DNA of 64,000 nucleotides. Origin: Sphingomonas sp. S2-65. Its GTDB lineage: Bacteria; Pseudomonadota; Alphaproteobacteria; Sphingomonadales; Sphingomonadaceae. The stretch lies in assembly GCF_021513175.1 (NCBI RefSeq), contig NZ_CP090953.1:2166501-2230500 (forward strand). The letters run 5' to 3'. The number at the start of each line of letters is the position of its first letter. Within the stretch, counting starts at the first letter, position 1. A program made the translations under genes and the position numbers. Positions 8,627-18,096 of the stretch are shown here, in pieces. The notes under the pieces are model-generated. The model had not been told where the DNA came from. It made no database searches and was given only the letters and a program-made list of their open reading frames with translations.

Positions 8627-9970
8627 TTGCCAAATCCATATTTCCGTAGATCTTGCACATGGATGTTGGTGCTATTTGCCTTAGGCGACTTTGCGTTCAA
8701 TCTTTATTGGCAAAGCGTCATGCTCTTCCTTTTGTTTTACTATACCGAAGCGCTGCAGTTGCCGGTCGGGTGGGCGGCAGCGACGTACATGGCGGCGCTG
8801 ATCTGGGACGGACTGGTGAGCTTGGCCGTTGGTGTGCTTGCAGATCGACACCGGGAACAGGGTTATCGCCGGTATCTGACCCGTGGCGCGATCCCGCTGG
8901 GGCTCTGCTTCGTGCTCGCCTATCTCCCGCCGGTGGGTAGTGGCGGCTCGGCCGCGGTTCTCGCGTTCGTCACACATCTACTGTTTCGAACGGGGTATGC
9001 CGCCGTGAACGTGCCCTATCTGGCGATGACCGCGCGGGTCAGCTCGCATGCCGGCGACCGCGCTCTGATTGCAGGGCTGCGCATGCTGTTCGGAACCGCG
9101 GCGATGGTGACGGTAAGCCTTGGAACCGTCTCGGTCGGCCGCTGGCTGACCGGCGGCACCGGAGCCAGCGCCTATGTCGCGGCGGCGGCGGTGTTCGCAG
9201 CGGTCGGATCGCTGATCCTGCTCCTCGTAGGATGGCTGGTGCCCGAGCGCGAGGCCCCTGCGGCAAACGCGCCGGTCTCGGTTCGCGCCGCGCTGGCAGC
9301 TCTCGCTGCAAACCGCGCCTTTGTGACGCTGAACGCGGCAATGGCGGCGATCACGATCGCCTCGACTTTTTTGTCCAAGTCGGTGCTCTATTATTACAAA
9401 TACGAGCTGAGCAACGAACAGGCCGGGCAAGTGGCTCTCGCAGCGATGGGGCTGATCGGCGCGGCTGCAGTGCCAGTCTGGACCCTCATCTGCCGCAAAG
9501 CGGGTGGGCGTGTTACCTGGTTCCTCGCAGTTGCCCCGGCGATGCTACTGCTGGGATGGTTCGCGCTGGTAGCGGTGCGGGACATCGGCACGATGCAGCT
9601 GTTCCTAGTGGCGATCCAGTTGCTGCTGACCGGGGTGCACATCGTCTTCTGGGCGATGCTGCCGAACACGGTCGAGTGGGGCGAACGAGCGACCGGCGCG
9701 CGTCTGGAAGGCGCAGTGTTCGGGCTCGCGGCATTGCTGCAAAGAAGCGCGATCGGCGCGGCCACCGGCCTGTTCGGCCTCACGCTCGGCATGATCGGCT
9801 ATGAGGCAAACCTCCGGCAATCTGCCGAAGCACTAGAAGGCTTGCGTTTAGCGATCGCCTTCGTGCCGCTGACCTGCGTCGCGCTGTCCATCGCCCTGAT
9901 GATGGCAAGTCCGCTGCGGCGCCAAGCGCATGCGGAGATTGTTGCGGAGCTGGCGCAGCGGAGGCGCTAA
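8627..9970 (+). CDS. GPH-family sugar:cation symporter (MFS)
   Basis: A 447-residue protein with about 12 transmembrane helices. The first half carries the GPH/MelB pattern: YYTEALQLPVGWAA, then ALIWDGLVSLAVGVLADR, the conserved acidic residue and loop of melibiose- and glucuronide-type symporters. An AMTARVSSHAGDRALIAGLR segment matches the family's central conserved region. It probably imports a sugar or oligosaccharide across the inner membrane with a cation. The start is a TTG at 8627 preceded by gagg at 7-base spacing. It converges on the GH3 gene, and the locus as a whole looks like a glucan-use cluster, so its substrate may be the oligosaccharide released there. Confidence 0.85.
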   Translation: MPNPYFRRSCTWMLVLFALGDFAFNLYWQSVMLFLLFYYTEALQLPVGWAAATYMAALIWDGLVSLAVGVLADRHREQGYRRYLTRGAIPLGLCFVLAYLPPVGSGGSAAVLAFVTHLLFRTGYAAVNVPYLAMTARVSSHAGDRALIAGLRMLFGTAAMVTVSLGTVSVGRWLTGGTGASAYVAAAAVFAAVGSLILLLVGWLVPEREAPAANAPVSVRAALAALAANRAFVTLNAAMAAITIASTFLSKSVLYYYKYELSNEQAGQVALAAMGLIGAAAVPVWTLICRKAGGRVTWFLAVAPAMLLLGWFALVAVRDIGTMQLFLVAIQLLLTGVHIVFWAMLPNTVEWGERATGARLEGAVFGLAALLQRSAIGAATGLFGLTLGMIGYEANLRQSAEALEGLRLAIAFVPLTCVALSIALMMASPLRRQAHAEIVAELAQRRR

Positions 9971-10021
9971 GCGTCCTTGATCGGCTCTCCGCTGCTTACG
10001 ATACGCGGCGGTCAGCTGCCC

Positions 10022-12307
10022 TCAGGCGGCCGCCAGCTCGAAGCGCGCGGCCATGCCGTCAGCCTCGGCGGAAGGCGCGATCCAGAGGTCGAATGTGCCG
10101 GGCTCCACCGTCCGGCGATTGTCCGCGCCTACGAACTCCAGGTCCGCACGGCGAATCGTGAATTCAACCTGCCGCGTCTCCCCCGGCTTCAGCGCGATCT
10201 TCTGGAATGCCTTTAGCTCGCGCACGGGCCGCGTGATGCTGGCGGTACGGTCGCGAATGTAGAGCTGGACTACTTCCTCGCAGGCATGCCTGCCGCTGTT
10301 GCGCACCGTAGCGCGGGCGGTGAGCGTGCCGTTCCACGGTAGGCTCGCATTGTGGTGAAGGTCGGAATACACCACCTGGCCATAGGTCAGGCCATGTCCG
10401 AACGGATACAAGGCCGAGTTAGGCACGCCGCGATAGTGCGTCTTATACTCCTGGAGAGCGCCTTCAGGGTTTGGGCGCCCGGTAGCCTTGTGGCCGTAGT
10501 AATAGGGCACCTGCCCAGTTGCACGCGGGAAGCTGACCGGCAGCCGCCCTGAGGGGCTATAGGCGCCGTACAGCACATCCGCGAGCGCCGAGCCGGTCTC
10601 GGTGCCCAGGAACCAGCTGACTAGGATTGCCGGGGCTGCCGCCACGGCGCCTTCCAGCGCAAGCGCGCGCCCGTTCTTGAGGAGGACGACCATCGGCTTG
10701 CCGGTGGCGGCGAGGGCCTCCGCGAGGGCGATCTGTGGCGCGGGGACGACGATGTCAGTGACCGACTGCGCTTCGCCTGACATGCGCGTGCCTTCGCCGA
10801 TTGCAAGCACCACCACGTCTGCCGCGCGTGCTGCGGCAAGTGCAGCGTCGATGCCGCCGGCAAGCGGCCCCTCGATGCCGGACCCTGTAGCGACGGTGAT
10901 CAACGACGGATCGGCCGCGGCGGCCCGCATGCCCGTGGCAAGGTCAACGGCCTGCTTGTCGTCGCCATAGACGCACCACGGGCCGACCAAATCATGTTGG
11001 CCACTGGCGAAGGGGCCGATCAGCGCGATTTTCTGGTTCTTCTTGAGCGGGAGCAAATCGCCTTCGTTCTTGAGGAGCACCACCGAGCGGCGGGCGGCCT
11101 CTCGCGCCAGCGCGCGGTGGGATTTGGATAGTACCAGTGCCTTTTCGCGCCGGGGATCGATGCGAAGGAAGGGGTCGTCGAACAGCCCGAGTTGCGCCTT
11201 CACCACCAGCACGCGCCGGACCGCCTGGTCTAGCCGCGTTAGGGGCACCTCGCCGGCCTGCACCAGTTCAGGCAAATGCTTCATAAAGAGGCCGCTCTGC
11301 ATGCACATGTCCACCCCGGCCAAGAATGCGAGACGCGCGGCGTCGCGCCCATCCTTGGCGTAGCCGTGCGCGATGAGTTCCTCGTCGCCGGTATAATCGG
11401 AGACGACTAGACCGCCGAACTTCCATTCGCCATGAAGAATGTCGTTGAGTAGCCAGTTATTGGCCGTCGCGGGAACGCCCGACAGCTCGTTGAACGATGC
11501 CATCGCCGACAGCGCGCCCGCTCGGAAGGCAGCCTGGAAGGGCGGGAAATACACTTCGCGCAGCGTCCGCTCGGAAATGTCGACGCTGTTATAATCCAGG
11601 CCCGCTTCTACAGCACCATAGGCCGCGAAATGCTTTGCGCAGGCGAGCACCGCATCGCGCTCGGTCAGGCGTTTGCCTTGAAAGCCGCGGACACGCGCGG
11701 CGGCGAAAAGATTGCCCAGGTAGACGTCTTCGCCGGCACCCTCCACACCGCGGCCCCAGCGGGCGTCGCGGGCAATGTCGACCATCGGCGCAAAGGTCCA
11801 GTCGATGCCCGCTGCCGCGGCTTCGGTCGCAGCGATATGGGCCGTACGCTCGGCCAGGCCTGGTTCCCAGCTGGCGGCTTCGCCCAGCGGCACCGGGAAC
11901 ACGGTACGGTGGCCGTGGATGATGTCGGCTGCGAAGATCAAGGGAACTTTGTGGCGAGATTCCTCCACAGCGACCTTCTGCATGCGGCGCGACATCTCGG
12001 CGCCGTTGCCGTTGAAGACGCCGGTGAGTTGCCCGGCACGAACCTGCTGCAACTGCTCTTCGAAGCTGGCACCCGCGGAAGGGGGATTGAGTGCGGTGGC
12101 GGCGGACCCTGCCCAAGCCGCGGCGTTCAGGGTCAGTTGACCTGCCTTCTCCTCCACAGTCATCCGCGCGATGAGCGCGTCAATGAATGCAGGGGGCGTG
12201 TGTTCGTCGGCCGCCCGCATGAGCGCGCCCGCCGGGCTTGCAGTCCAGGCGGCGACGGCGCCGGCACCCATCAGCGCGGCGCGCCGCGAGATCCATGCAT
12301 TCACCAT
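10022..12307 (-). CDS. bglX: Glycoside hydrolase family 3 beta-glucosidase, Tat-exported
   Basis: 761 residues, the usual size for BglX-type periplasmic GH3 enzymes. The N-terminus has a twin-arginine signal (SRRAALMGAGA). The TIM-barrel domain carries KHF at 225-227 and the nucleophile Asp304 in GGLVVSDYTG. The second alpha/beta domain follows at about 400-600, and a fibronectin-III-like domain ends the protein (SITRPVRELKAF). It should release glucose from beta-glucosides in the periplasm. It is divergent from the lacI-type gene, and its promoter region holds two operator-like palindromes. The gene name is by family resemblance; linkage specificity cannot be read from sequence alone. Confidence 0.9.
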   Translation of the reverse strand: MVNAWISRRAALMGAGAVAAWTASPAGALMRAADEHTPPAFIDALIARMTVEEKAGQLTLNAAAWAGSAATALNPPSAGASFEEQLQQVRAGQLTGVFNGNGAEMSRRMQKVAVEESRHKVPLIFAADIIHGHRTVFPVPLGEAASWEPGLAERTAHIAATEAAAAGIDWTFAPMVDIARDARWGRGVEGAGEDVYLGNLFAAARVRGFQGKRLTERDAVLACAKHFAAYGAVEAGLDYNSVDISERTLREVYFPPFQAAFRAGALSAMASFNELSGVPATANNWLLNDILHGEWKFGGLVVSDYTGDEELIAHGYAKDGRDAARLAFLAGVDMCMQSGLFMKHLPELVQAGEVPLTRLDQAVRRVLVVKAQLGLFDDPFLRIDPRREKALVLSKSHRALAREAARRSVVLLKNEGDLLPLKKNQKIALIGPFASGQHDLVGPWCVYGDDKQAVDLATGMRAAAADPSLITVATGSGIEGPLAGGIDAALAAARAADVVVLAIGEGTRMSGEAQSVTDIVVPAPQIALAEALAATGKPMVVLLKNGRALALEGAVAAAPAILVSWFLGTETGSALADVLYGAYSPSGRLPVSFPRATGQVPYYYGHKATGRPNPEGALQEYKTHYRGVPNSALYPFGHGLTYGQVVYSDLHHNASLPWNGTLTARATVRNSGRHACEEVVQLYIRDRTASITRPVRELKAFQKIALKPGETRQVEFTIRRADLEFVGADNRRTVEPGTFDLWIAPSAEADGMAARFELAAA

Positions 12308-12385
12308 GATATTCTCCTCCAGACCCGATTCCGTCCGCGACGGCTGCTCCTGAGACCCACGACAAATTTTGCTTGGGTCCGTTTG

Positions 12386-12399
12386 TGTAACCGGTTACA
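12386..12399. promoter_or_regulatory. LacI-type operator 1 (perfect palindrome)
   Basis: TGTAACCGGTTACA is a perfect 14-base palindrome with the central CG expected for LacI/GalR regulators. It lies 79 bases upstream of the GH3 start and 98 bases before the lacI-type start, so one bound protein could affect both promoters. Confidence 0.75.
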
Positions 12400-12422
12400 T
12401 AGTATGTAGCACTGTCGGCGAC

Positions 12423-12436
12423 GCAACCGGTTTCAT
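12423..12436. promoter_or_regulatory. LacI-type operator 2 (imperfect palindrome)
   Basis: GCAACCGGTTTCAT keeps the AACCGGTT core of operator 1. The two centres are 36 bases apart. A second, weaker site nearby suggests cooperative or graded repression of the divergent pair. Confidence 0.55.
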
Positions 12437-12497
12437 AGGTGCAACCAAACTTAGCCGAAGCGCAGGCACATGCGTGCGGTAGGGAGATAGAGCTTAA

Positions 12498-13481
12498 ATG
12501 GGCCAAGCCACCATTCGTGATGTGGCACGGGAGGCGGAAGTTTCCGTCGCCTCGGTGTCACGCGCGCTGAACGGCGCGGAGAACGTCCATCCGGACACCC
12601 GCGCACGGGTAGTCGCAGCGGCCGATAAGCTTGGATATGTTCCGCATGCTGGCGCCCGCAGCCTGAGCATGGCGCGGGCACATGCCATCGGGGTCGTTCT
12701 GCCCGACCTGCACGGTGAGTTCTTTTCCGAGATCGTTCGCGGGATGGACAAGGAGGCAAGCGCACGCGGCTTTCACTTGCTCCTGTCCAACATGCATGCC
12801 GACCTCGATGACGCCGTTCACGCGCTGCGTGCCATGCGTGGGCGAGTGGACGGCTTAGTGGTGATGGCGCCGCATCTCGATGCCGCAGAGCTGATGCGCA
12901 ACATGCCTCGCAACGTGCCGGCGGTGCTGGTGAATTGCCGTGCGGACCACGGTATCCCCGCGCTGCTGGTCGACAATGTCGGCGGCGTAGATACTATGGT
13001 ACGTCACCTGCTGGCGAGCGGCCGGCGCTCGATCGCGCACGTGACGGGCCCAGCGGGAAATCTTGACGCAGAAGAGCGGTTGGCGGGTTTCCGGCTATCG
13101 ATGCGGCGACACGCTCGAGTGGATGACCCGTTGGTTCTGCCGGGCGACTTCACGGAGGAGGCCGGCGCTGCGGCTGCACGGGCGCTGATCGCCGGCGGTA
13201 AGCGCATCGACGCCATCTTTGCTGCCAACGACATGATGGCGATCGGCTGCATGCTGGCACTGCGTGAGGCGGGCGTCGCGGTGCCAGCCCAAATTGCCGT
13301 GGCCGGCTTCGACGACATTCCGGTCGCTCGCTATCTGGAGTTGACCACGATGCGCGTGCCCATTGCCGGCATCGGGGCGCTCGCGGTTACGAGGCTTACC
13401 GACCAGCTTGGCGGCCTGGGCCAGCCCGCCGCGACCGAATTGCACGCGCCCGACATCGTGGTGCGCGCCACAACGACGTGA
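12498..13481 (+). CDS. LacI/GalR-family transcriptional regulator
   Basis: 327 residues. The N-terminal helix-turn-helix is typical (TIRDVAREAEVSVASVSRAL, residues 4-23), followed by the hinge helix and a periplasmic-binding-protein-like ligand domain (IGVVLPDLHGEFFSEIVRG). The C-terminus has the usual FAANDMMAIGCMLALREAG and VAGFDDIPVARYLELTTMR blocks. It probably represses the GH3 gene, itself, and the downstream receptor and glucanase genes until a sugar effector binds. Only 27 bases separate it from the TonB receptor gene, so they are probably co-transcribed. Confidence 0.9.
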   Translation: MGQATIRDVAREAEVSVASVSRALNGAENVHPDTRARVVAAADKLGYVPHAGARSLSMARAHAIGVVLPDLHGEFFSEIVRGMDKEASARGFHLLLSNMHADLDDAVHALRAMRGRVDGLVVMAPHLDAAELMRNMPRNVPAVLVNCRADHGIPALLVDNVGGVDTMVRHLLASGRRSIAHVTGPAGNLDAEERLAGFRLSMRRHARVDDPLVLPGDFTEEAGAAAARALIAGGKRIDAIFAANDMMAIGCMLALREAGVAVPAQIAVAGFDDIPVARYLELTTMRVPIAGIGALAVTRLTDQLGGLGQPAATELHAPDIVVRATTT

Positions 13482-13508
13482 AAAACAGAAACAAGAAGGG
13501 ACAGGAGC

Positions 13509-16460
13509 ATGAACGCTAAGGGAAGAGCACTGCGCGCCTATTTGGCCGCAGCCACGATGTTGAGCGCGGGAGCCGTCATGCTGTCGGCGCCGGCAACGGC
13601 ACAGGTCACCACGTCGCAGCTGCGTGGGCAGGTGGTGAACGCGGAGGGCAGGCCGGCCGCGGGCGCGACGCTCACCGCGCGAAGCACCGCCACGAACCAG
13701 ACCAGCCGGGGAACCACGCAGGCGGATGGCAGCTACACGCTCTCGGGCCTTCGTGCGGGCGAATATGAAGTCATCGCCACGCTGGACGGTGACACCGCCA
13801 ATCAGGTCATCCGCATAGGCGTCGCGCAGTCGGCCTCACTCGACCTGACGCTCGGTGCGGCAGCGGCGGTCGCTCCGGAAGAAACGGCCGGCGGCGACGA
13901 AGTCGTCATCACCGGATCACGCCTGCGCGAGACCCGCACCAGCGAGGTCGCCACCAACGTCAGCCAGGAACAGATCCGCACCCTGCCGCAAACAGACCGC
14001 AACTTCCTGTCGTTCGCCGCACTCGCCCCCGGCGTCCGTTACAACGACAGCGAAACTGACAAGGGCATCCAGTCTGGTGCCTCTACTGCCAGCCAGGTCA
14101 ATGTTTTCATCGATGGCGTCAGCCTGAAGAACAAGCTGCGCGAGGGCGGCATCGCCGGCCAGCAGAACAGCCGCGGCAACCCCTTCGGTCAGCTGGCGGT
14201 CCAGGAATTCCGCGTCCTGACCCAGAACTACAAAGCGGAATATGAACAGGCCGGCTCGGCCATCATCACCGCCATCACCAAGTCGGGCACGAACGATTTT
14301 CACGGTGAGGCGTTCGGCCAATATACCGACAAGGGACTGACCCAGAAGGGCTATTTCGACAAGCGCGAGAACCGGCCCGAACCGGCGTTCGAGCGCAAGC
14401 AGTACGGTGTGTCGCTCGGCGGCCCGATCATCAAAGACAAGTTGTTCTTCTTCGCCGCCTATGAAGGCAATGACCAGAATCGCGCGTTCAACGTCGACAG
14501 CACTGGCTCGGCTGCCGCGGTCAGTGAGTTCGAGCAATTTTCCGGCCGACGTCTCGCCGACTTCGAGGGCGCGTACGTCAGTCCGTTCCGCGGCGACTTC
14601 TACTTCGGAAAGCTGACGCTCACTCCCGACGATCGCCAGACCTTCGACCTGTCCTTCAGCCGCCGCGAAGAAACCGACATCCAAGGCTTCGGCGGCAACA
14701 CGTCCTATGAAGCTGCCGAGAACAAGATCAACCGCGTCGACACGTATCTGTTCAAATGGATCTATAGCGGGGATAATTTCACGAACGAATTCAATGCGAA
14801 CTATCTGGACTATACGTTCAACCCGACGTCGCTGAACCCCGATCTCGCAACCTTCGACTACGACTCGGTCATCATCTTCGGCGGCAAGGATTCGACCCGG
14901 CGCGAGGTTCAGAAGGGCCACACGCTGCGCGACGACCTCACCTATACCGGCTTCGACGGTCACGCGATCAAGGTTGGGGGGCGCGTCGAAGTGACCGACA
15001 TCGAGTTCGCCAACCAGGCGTACATCCAGCCGCGCTTTACCTTCCGCCGCGAACCGCAGAACAATCTCAACTTCGCTTTCCCTGCGGAAGCCCGTCTCGG
15101 CCTTGGCAACGGCCTGATTCAGGGTTCCAACACCCAGGTCGGCTTGTACGTGCAGGACGACTGGGACATCACCAGCCGGCTGCAGCTGAACCTCGGGGTG
15201 CGCTGGGATTACGAGACCAACGGCTTCAACAATGATTATCGCACCCCGGCCAATGCCGCGGCGGCGCTGCGCTCGCTCCCCAGCACCGACTATTTCAACC
15301 CGGAAGATTACATCTCCGACGGCAACAACCGGAAGCCCTTTGGCGGCGCCATCGCCCCGCGCTTCGGCTTCTCCTGGGACCTCGCCGGCAACCGCTCGAC
15401 CGTACTCTTCGGCGGCTTCGGGCGCTATTATGACCGCAACAGCTTCAACAACACGGTCGACGAGCTGTCGCGCACGATCAACCCGATCGGCGTCTTCCGC
15501 TTCTCCCCCGACGGTGCGCCGCGCGGCGGGCTACCGACCATCGCCTGGAACAATAGCTATTTGAGCCGCGAAGGGCTGCTCGCCCTGCGCGCCAGTTCGC
15601 AAAGCGCCGGCCTGCCGGAGCTGTTCGCGGTCAAGAACAACGCGCGCCCGCCGGTGAACGACCAGATCAGCCTGGGCGTCCGCCAGCAGGTCGGTGTGTT
15701 CCAGGCGTCGATCACCGGGTCCTATCAGCGCGGCCGCAACGGTTATACCAACCTGTTCGCCACCCGGAACAACAACGGGCTGGGCACGTGCTGCAACACC
15801 TCCACGGTCGTGCCCTTCGGCTATGCAAATGCGCTGATCGGCTATGACGGGTTGGATACTCGGTACAAGGCGCTCTTCGTCACACTGGACAAGAACTATA
15901 CCGAAAGCTCGGGCTGGGGCCTGAACATCGCCTATACGCTCTCCAAGGGCGAGCAGAATGGCGGCGACCTGTTCAGCCTCGACGCTGTGACGCCCGACGA
16001 TTATGGCTGGCGTCCGCGCAGCGGCGACGAGCGGCACCGGCTGGTGATCTCGGGCATTGTCGACCTGCCGCTCGGCTTCCAGTTCTCGACGCTCACTACC
16101 CTGGGCAGCGGTCAGGCCTTCCGCGTCACTGATGGCACCAACGGCGCGGACTCGGGCTTCAATAGCTTCACGGCGCGCTATCCGGCGAAGAACTGCATCG
16201 AGGGGCTATTCGCCTTCTGCGAAGTCAACGTCACCCTCGCCAAGAACTTCGAAGTGTTCGGCGGCGATCGCGTCCAGGCATCGGTCGACGTTCTCAACGT
16301 GTTCAACAACAAGAACTTCGAAGGGTTTGACGACTTCTTCAACAACACCATCAACCCGGCGACGGGTGCTGTGACCGATCCGCTCGACGCGGCCGAGATC
16401 GGGCGCAACACCATCACCCTGCCCCGGCGTATCCAGTTCCGGCTGGGCTACCGCTTCTAA
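13509..16460 (+). CDS. TonB-dependent outer-membrane receptor with carboxypeptidase-like N-terminal domain
   Basis: 983 residues. A signal peptide ending ATAQ is followed by a carboxypeptidase-regulatory-like beta domain (about 37-120, QLRGQVVNAEGRPAAGATL), then the TonB box/plug (VVITGSRLRETRTSE onward), and a barrel ending in aromatic LGYRF. This Oar/SusC-like architecture imports large ligands, in this context probably oligosaccharides, across the outer membrane with TonB energy. A strong ribosome site (acaggag) precedes the ATG. It lies between the LacI regulator and a GH144-like gene, so it is the probable uptake pore of this locus. Confidence 0.9.
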   Translation: MNAKGRALRAYLAAATMLSAGAVMLSAPATAQVTTSQLRGQVVNAEGRPAAGATLTARSTATNQTSRGTTQADGSYTLSGLRAGEYEVIATLDGDTANQVIRIGVAQSASLDLTLGAAAAVAPEETAGGDEVVITGSRLRETRTSEVATNVSQEQIRTLPQTDRNFLSFAALAPGVRYNDSETDKGIQSGASTASQVNVFIDGVSLKNKLREGGIAGQQNSRGNPFGQLAVQEFRVLTQNYKAEYEQAGSAIITAITKSGTNDFHGEAFGQYTDKGLTQKGYFDKRENRPEPAFERKQYGVSLGGPIIKDKLFFFAAYEGNDQNRAFNVDSTGSAAAVSEFEQFSGRRLADFEGAYVSPFRGDFYFGKLTLTPDDRQTFDLSFSRREETDIQGFGGNTSYEAAENKINRVDTYLFKWIYSGDNFTNEFNANYLDYTFNPTSLNPDLATFDYDSVIIFGGKDSTRREVQKGHTLRDDLTYTGFDGHAIKVGGRVEVTDIEFANQAYIQPRFTFRREPQNNLNFAFPAEARLGLGNGLIQGSNTQVGLYVQDDWDITSRLQLNLGVRWDYETNGFNNDYRTPANAAAALRSLPSTDYFNPEDYISDGNNRKPFGGAIAPRFGFSWDLAGNRSTVLFGGFGRYYDRNSFNNTVDELSRTINPIGVFRFSPDGAPRGGLPTIAWNNSYLSREGLLALRASSQSAGLPELFAVKNNARPPVNDQISLGVRQQVGVFQASITGSYQRGRNGYTNLFATRNNNGLGTCCNTSTVVPFGYANALIGYDGLDTRYKALFVTLDKNYTESSGWGLNIAYTLSKGEQNGGDLFSLDAVTPDDYGWRPRSGDERHRLVISGIVDLPLGFQFSTLTTLGSGQAFRVTDGTNGADSGFNSFTARYPAKNCIEGLFAFCEVNVTLAKNFEVFGGDRVQASVDVLNVFNNKNFEGFDDFFNNTINPATGAVTDPLDAAEIGRNTITLPRRIQFRLGYRF

Positions 16461-16474
16461 CCAAACCTCCCCTG

Positions 16475-16505
16475 GGCGAGGCCGCTACCCCTTGGCGGCC
16501 TCGCC
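16475..16505 (+). terminator. Intercistronic hairpin between receptor and glucanase genes
   Basis: An 11-base perfect stem (ggcgaggccgc pairing with gcggcctcgcc) with a 9-base loop. It begins 15 bases after the receptor stop and ends 20 bases before the TTG start of the next gene. No strong T-run follows, so it may act as a partial terminator or an RNA stabiliser rather than a full stop. Confidence 0.6.
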
Positions 16506-16524
16506 TGCTTTCTGGAGACCGATT

Positions 16525-17958
16525 TTGATCACGCGCCGTTCGCTTCTCGCTTGCACCTCCTTCATGGTTGCTGGCGGGGCGGTTGGTGCCTGCACCCCCC
16601 CGGTGGCGCTACCGGCGCTCGGTGCCCCGCCCAGGCTGATCGACGATGTCGCCGAACGGACTTTTCGCTTCTTCTGGGAGACCACGAAACCGGCAAATGG
16701 ACTGGCGCCTGATCGGTGGCCGAGTGCCGGCTTCTGCAGCATCGCGGCTGTGGGGTTCGCGCTTACTGCCTACCCAATCGGAGTGGAGCGCGGCTGGATC
16801 AGCCGCGAGGCTGCCGCCCAGCGGACGCTAGCGACGCTGCGCTTCTTCTGGAATGCGCCGCAGGGGCCGGCTGCCCGCGGCGTGACCGGCTACAAGGGGT
16901 TCTTCTACCACTTTATCGATATGGAGCAGGGGCTGCGCTTCGGGGTGACCGAACTTTCTTCGGTCGACACCTGCCTCCTGCTTGGCGGCATCCTGTTCGC
17001 AGCCGAGTTTTTCAAGGGAACTGGCGCCGAGGAGCATGAAATCCGCGACCTCGCCAACAAGATCTACAATCGTGTGGACTGGCGCTGGATGCAGGCGCGC
17101 GGGTCGCTGGTCTCTATGGGGTGGCATCCGGAGAGCGGGTTCATCGCATCCGATTGGAAGGGCTATAACGAGGCGATGCTCGTCTACGTCCTCGGTATGG
17201 GGGCACCCGATCCGGCGCGCCGCTTGGGAACCGACGCCTGGCATGCCTGGACCGCCACCTATCCCCAAAGTTGGCGCGGCCAGGGGCAAGGAAGGCACCT
17301 GGCGTTTGGCCCCCACTTCGGACACCAATACAGCCACACGTGGATCGACTTCCGCGGTATTCGCGACGCCGTGATGCGCGCGGAGGGGTTCGACTATTTC
17401 GAGAACAGCCGGCGTGCCACCTATGCGCAGCGCGCGTACGCGATGCGCAACCCTGGGGGGTGGAAGGGCTATGCCGCCGATATCTGGGGTCTGACCGCCT
17501 GTGACGGGCCGCTGGGCGGCACGCACAAAGTGAATGGGAAGGCGCGCCAGTTTCGCACCTATTCGGCACGCGGACCGCAGGGCCTGCCCGACGAGTTCGA
17601 CGACGGCACGCTGGCGCCCACCGCCGCGCTCGGCTCGATCGCCTTTGCGCCGGAGATCGTAGTACCTTGCGCCGAAGCGATGCATGCGCGCTATGGGCGT
17701 CGGCTTTATGAGAAATACGGTTTCTTCGACAGCTTTAACCCCACGCTGGCTGGGGCGGGCTTGCACGTCGAGAAGGGGATCGTCGATCCCGAGCTCGGCT
17801 GGTTCGACGACGAATATCTAGGTATCGACCAAGGTCCGATCCTGGCGATGATCGCCAATCATCAACGTGATTTCGTCTGGAAGCACATGCGCAATTCGCC
17901 CGCCATTCGTGACGGACTGCTGCGCGCCGGGTTCAGCGGCGGCTGGTTGGTTCGATAA
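16525..17958 (+). CDS. Glucoamylase-like (PF10091/GH144-type) exported glucanase
   Basis: 477 residues from a TTG at 16525 with ctggaga upstream. That start gives a clean signal: TRRSLLACTSF with a hydrophobic core and a lipobox-like VGAC, so it is probably a lipoprotein or Tat substrate. The body matches the glycoamylase domain: TFRFFWETTKPANG, then TGYKGFFYHFID, ELSSVDTCLLLGG, YNEAMLVYVLGMG, and QYSHTWIDFRG. CAZy family GH144, which shares this domain, contains endo-beta-1,2-glucanases. With GH3, a GPH importer and a TonB receptor next to it, beta-1,2-glucan (sophoro-oligosaccharide) breakdown is a reasonable hypothesis, but other beta-glucans are possible. Confidence 0.8.
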   Translation: MITRRSLLACTSFMVAGGAVGACTPPVALPALGAPPRLIDDVAERTFRFFWETTKPANGLAPDRWPSAGFCSIAAVGFALTAYPIGVERGWISREAAAQRTLATLRFFWNAPQGPAARGVTGYKGFFYHFIDMEQGLRFGVTELSSVDTCLLLGGILFAAEFFKGTGAEEHEIRDLANKIYNRVDWRWMQARGSLVSMGWHPESGFIASDWKGYNEAMLVYVLGMGAPDPARRLGTDAWHAWTATYPQSWRGQGQGRHLAFGPHFGHQYSHTWIDFRGIRDAVMRAEGFDYFENSRRATYAQRAYAMRNPGGWKGYAADIWGLTACDGPLGGTHKVNGKARQFRTYSARGPQGLPDEFDDGTLAPTAALGSIAFAPEIVVPCAEAMHARYGRRLYEKYGFFDSFNPTLAGAGLHVEKGIVDPELGWFDDEYLGIDQGPILAMIANHQRDFVWKHMRNSPAIRDGLLRAGFSGGWLVR

Positions 17959-18096
17959 GGGGTGCGCTGTTGCTCGGGCTGCCGGGTTTGCGGCGCGCAG
18001 CGTCGCGGTGTATCCTCAACGATAAGGCAGCAGCCATTCGCAACGCAGGCCGCAAGGGAATTCCCGTCTTGTAGCGCGTCCTCCACACGCTTCTGC

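Noticed and set aside
13917..14963. A 348-codon minus-strand frame inside the first TonB receptor
   Set aside because: Antisense to a receptor with intact plug and barrel; no motifs and no ribosome site.
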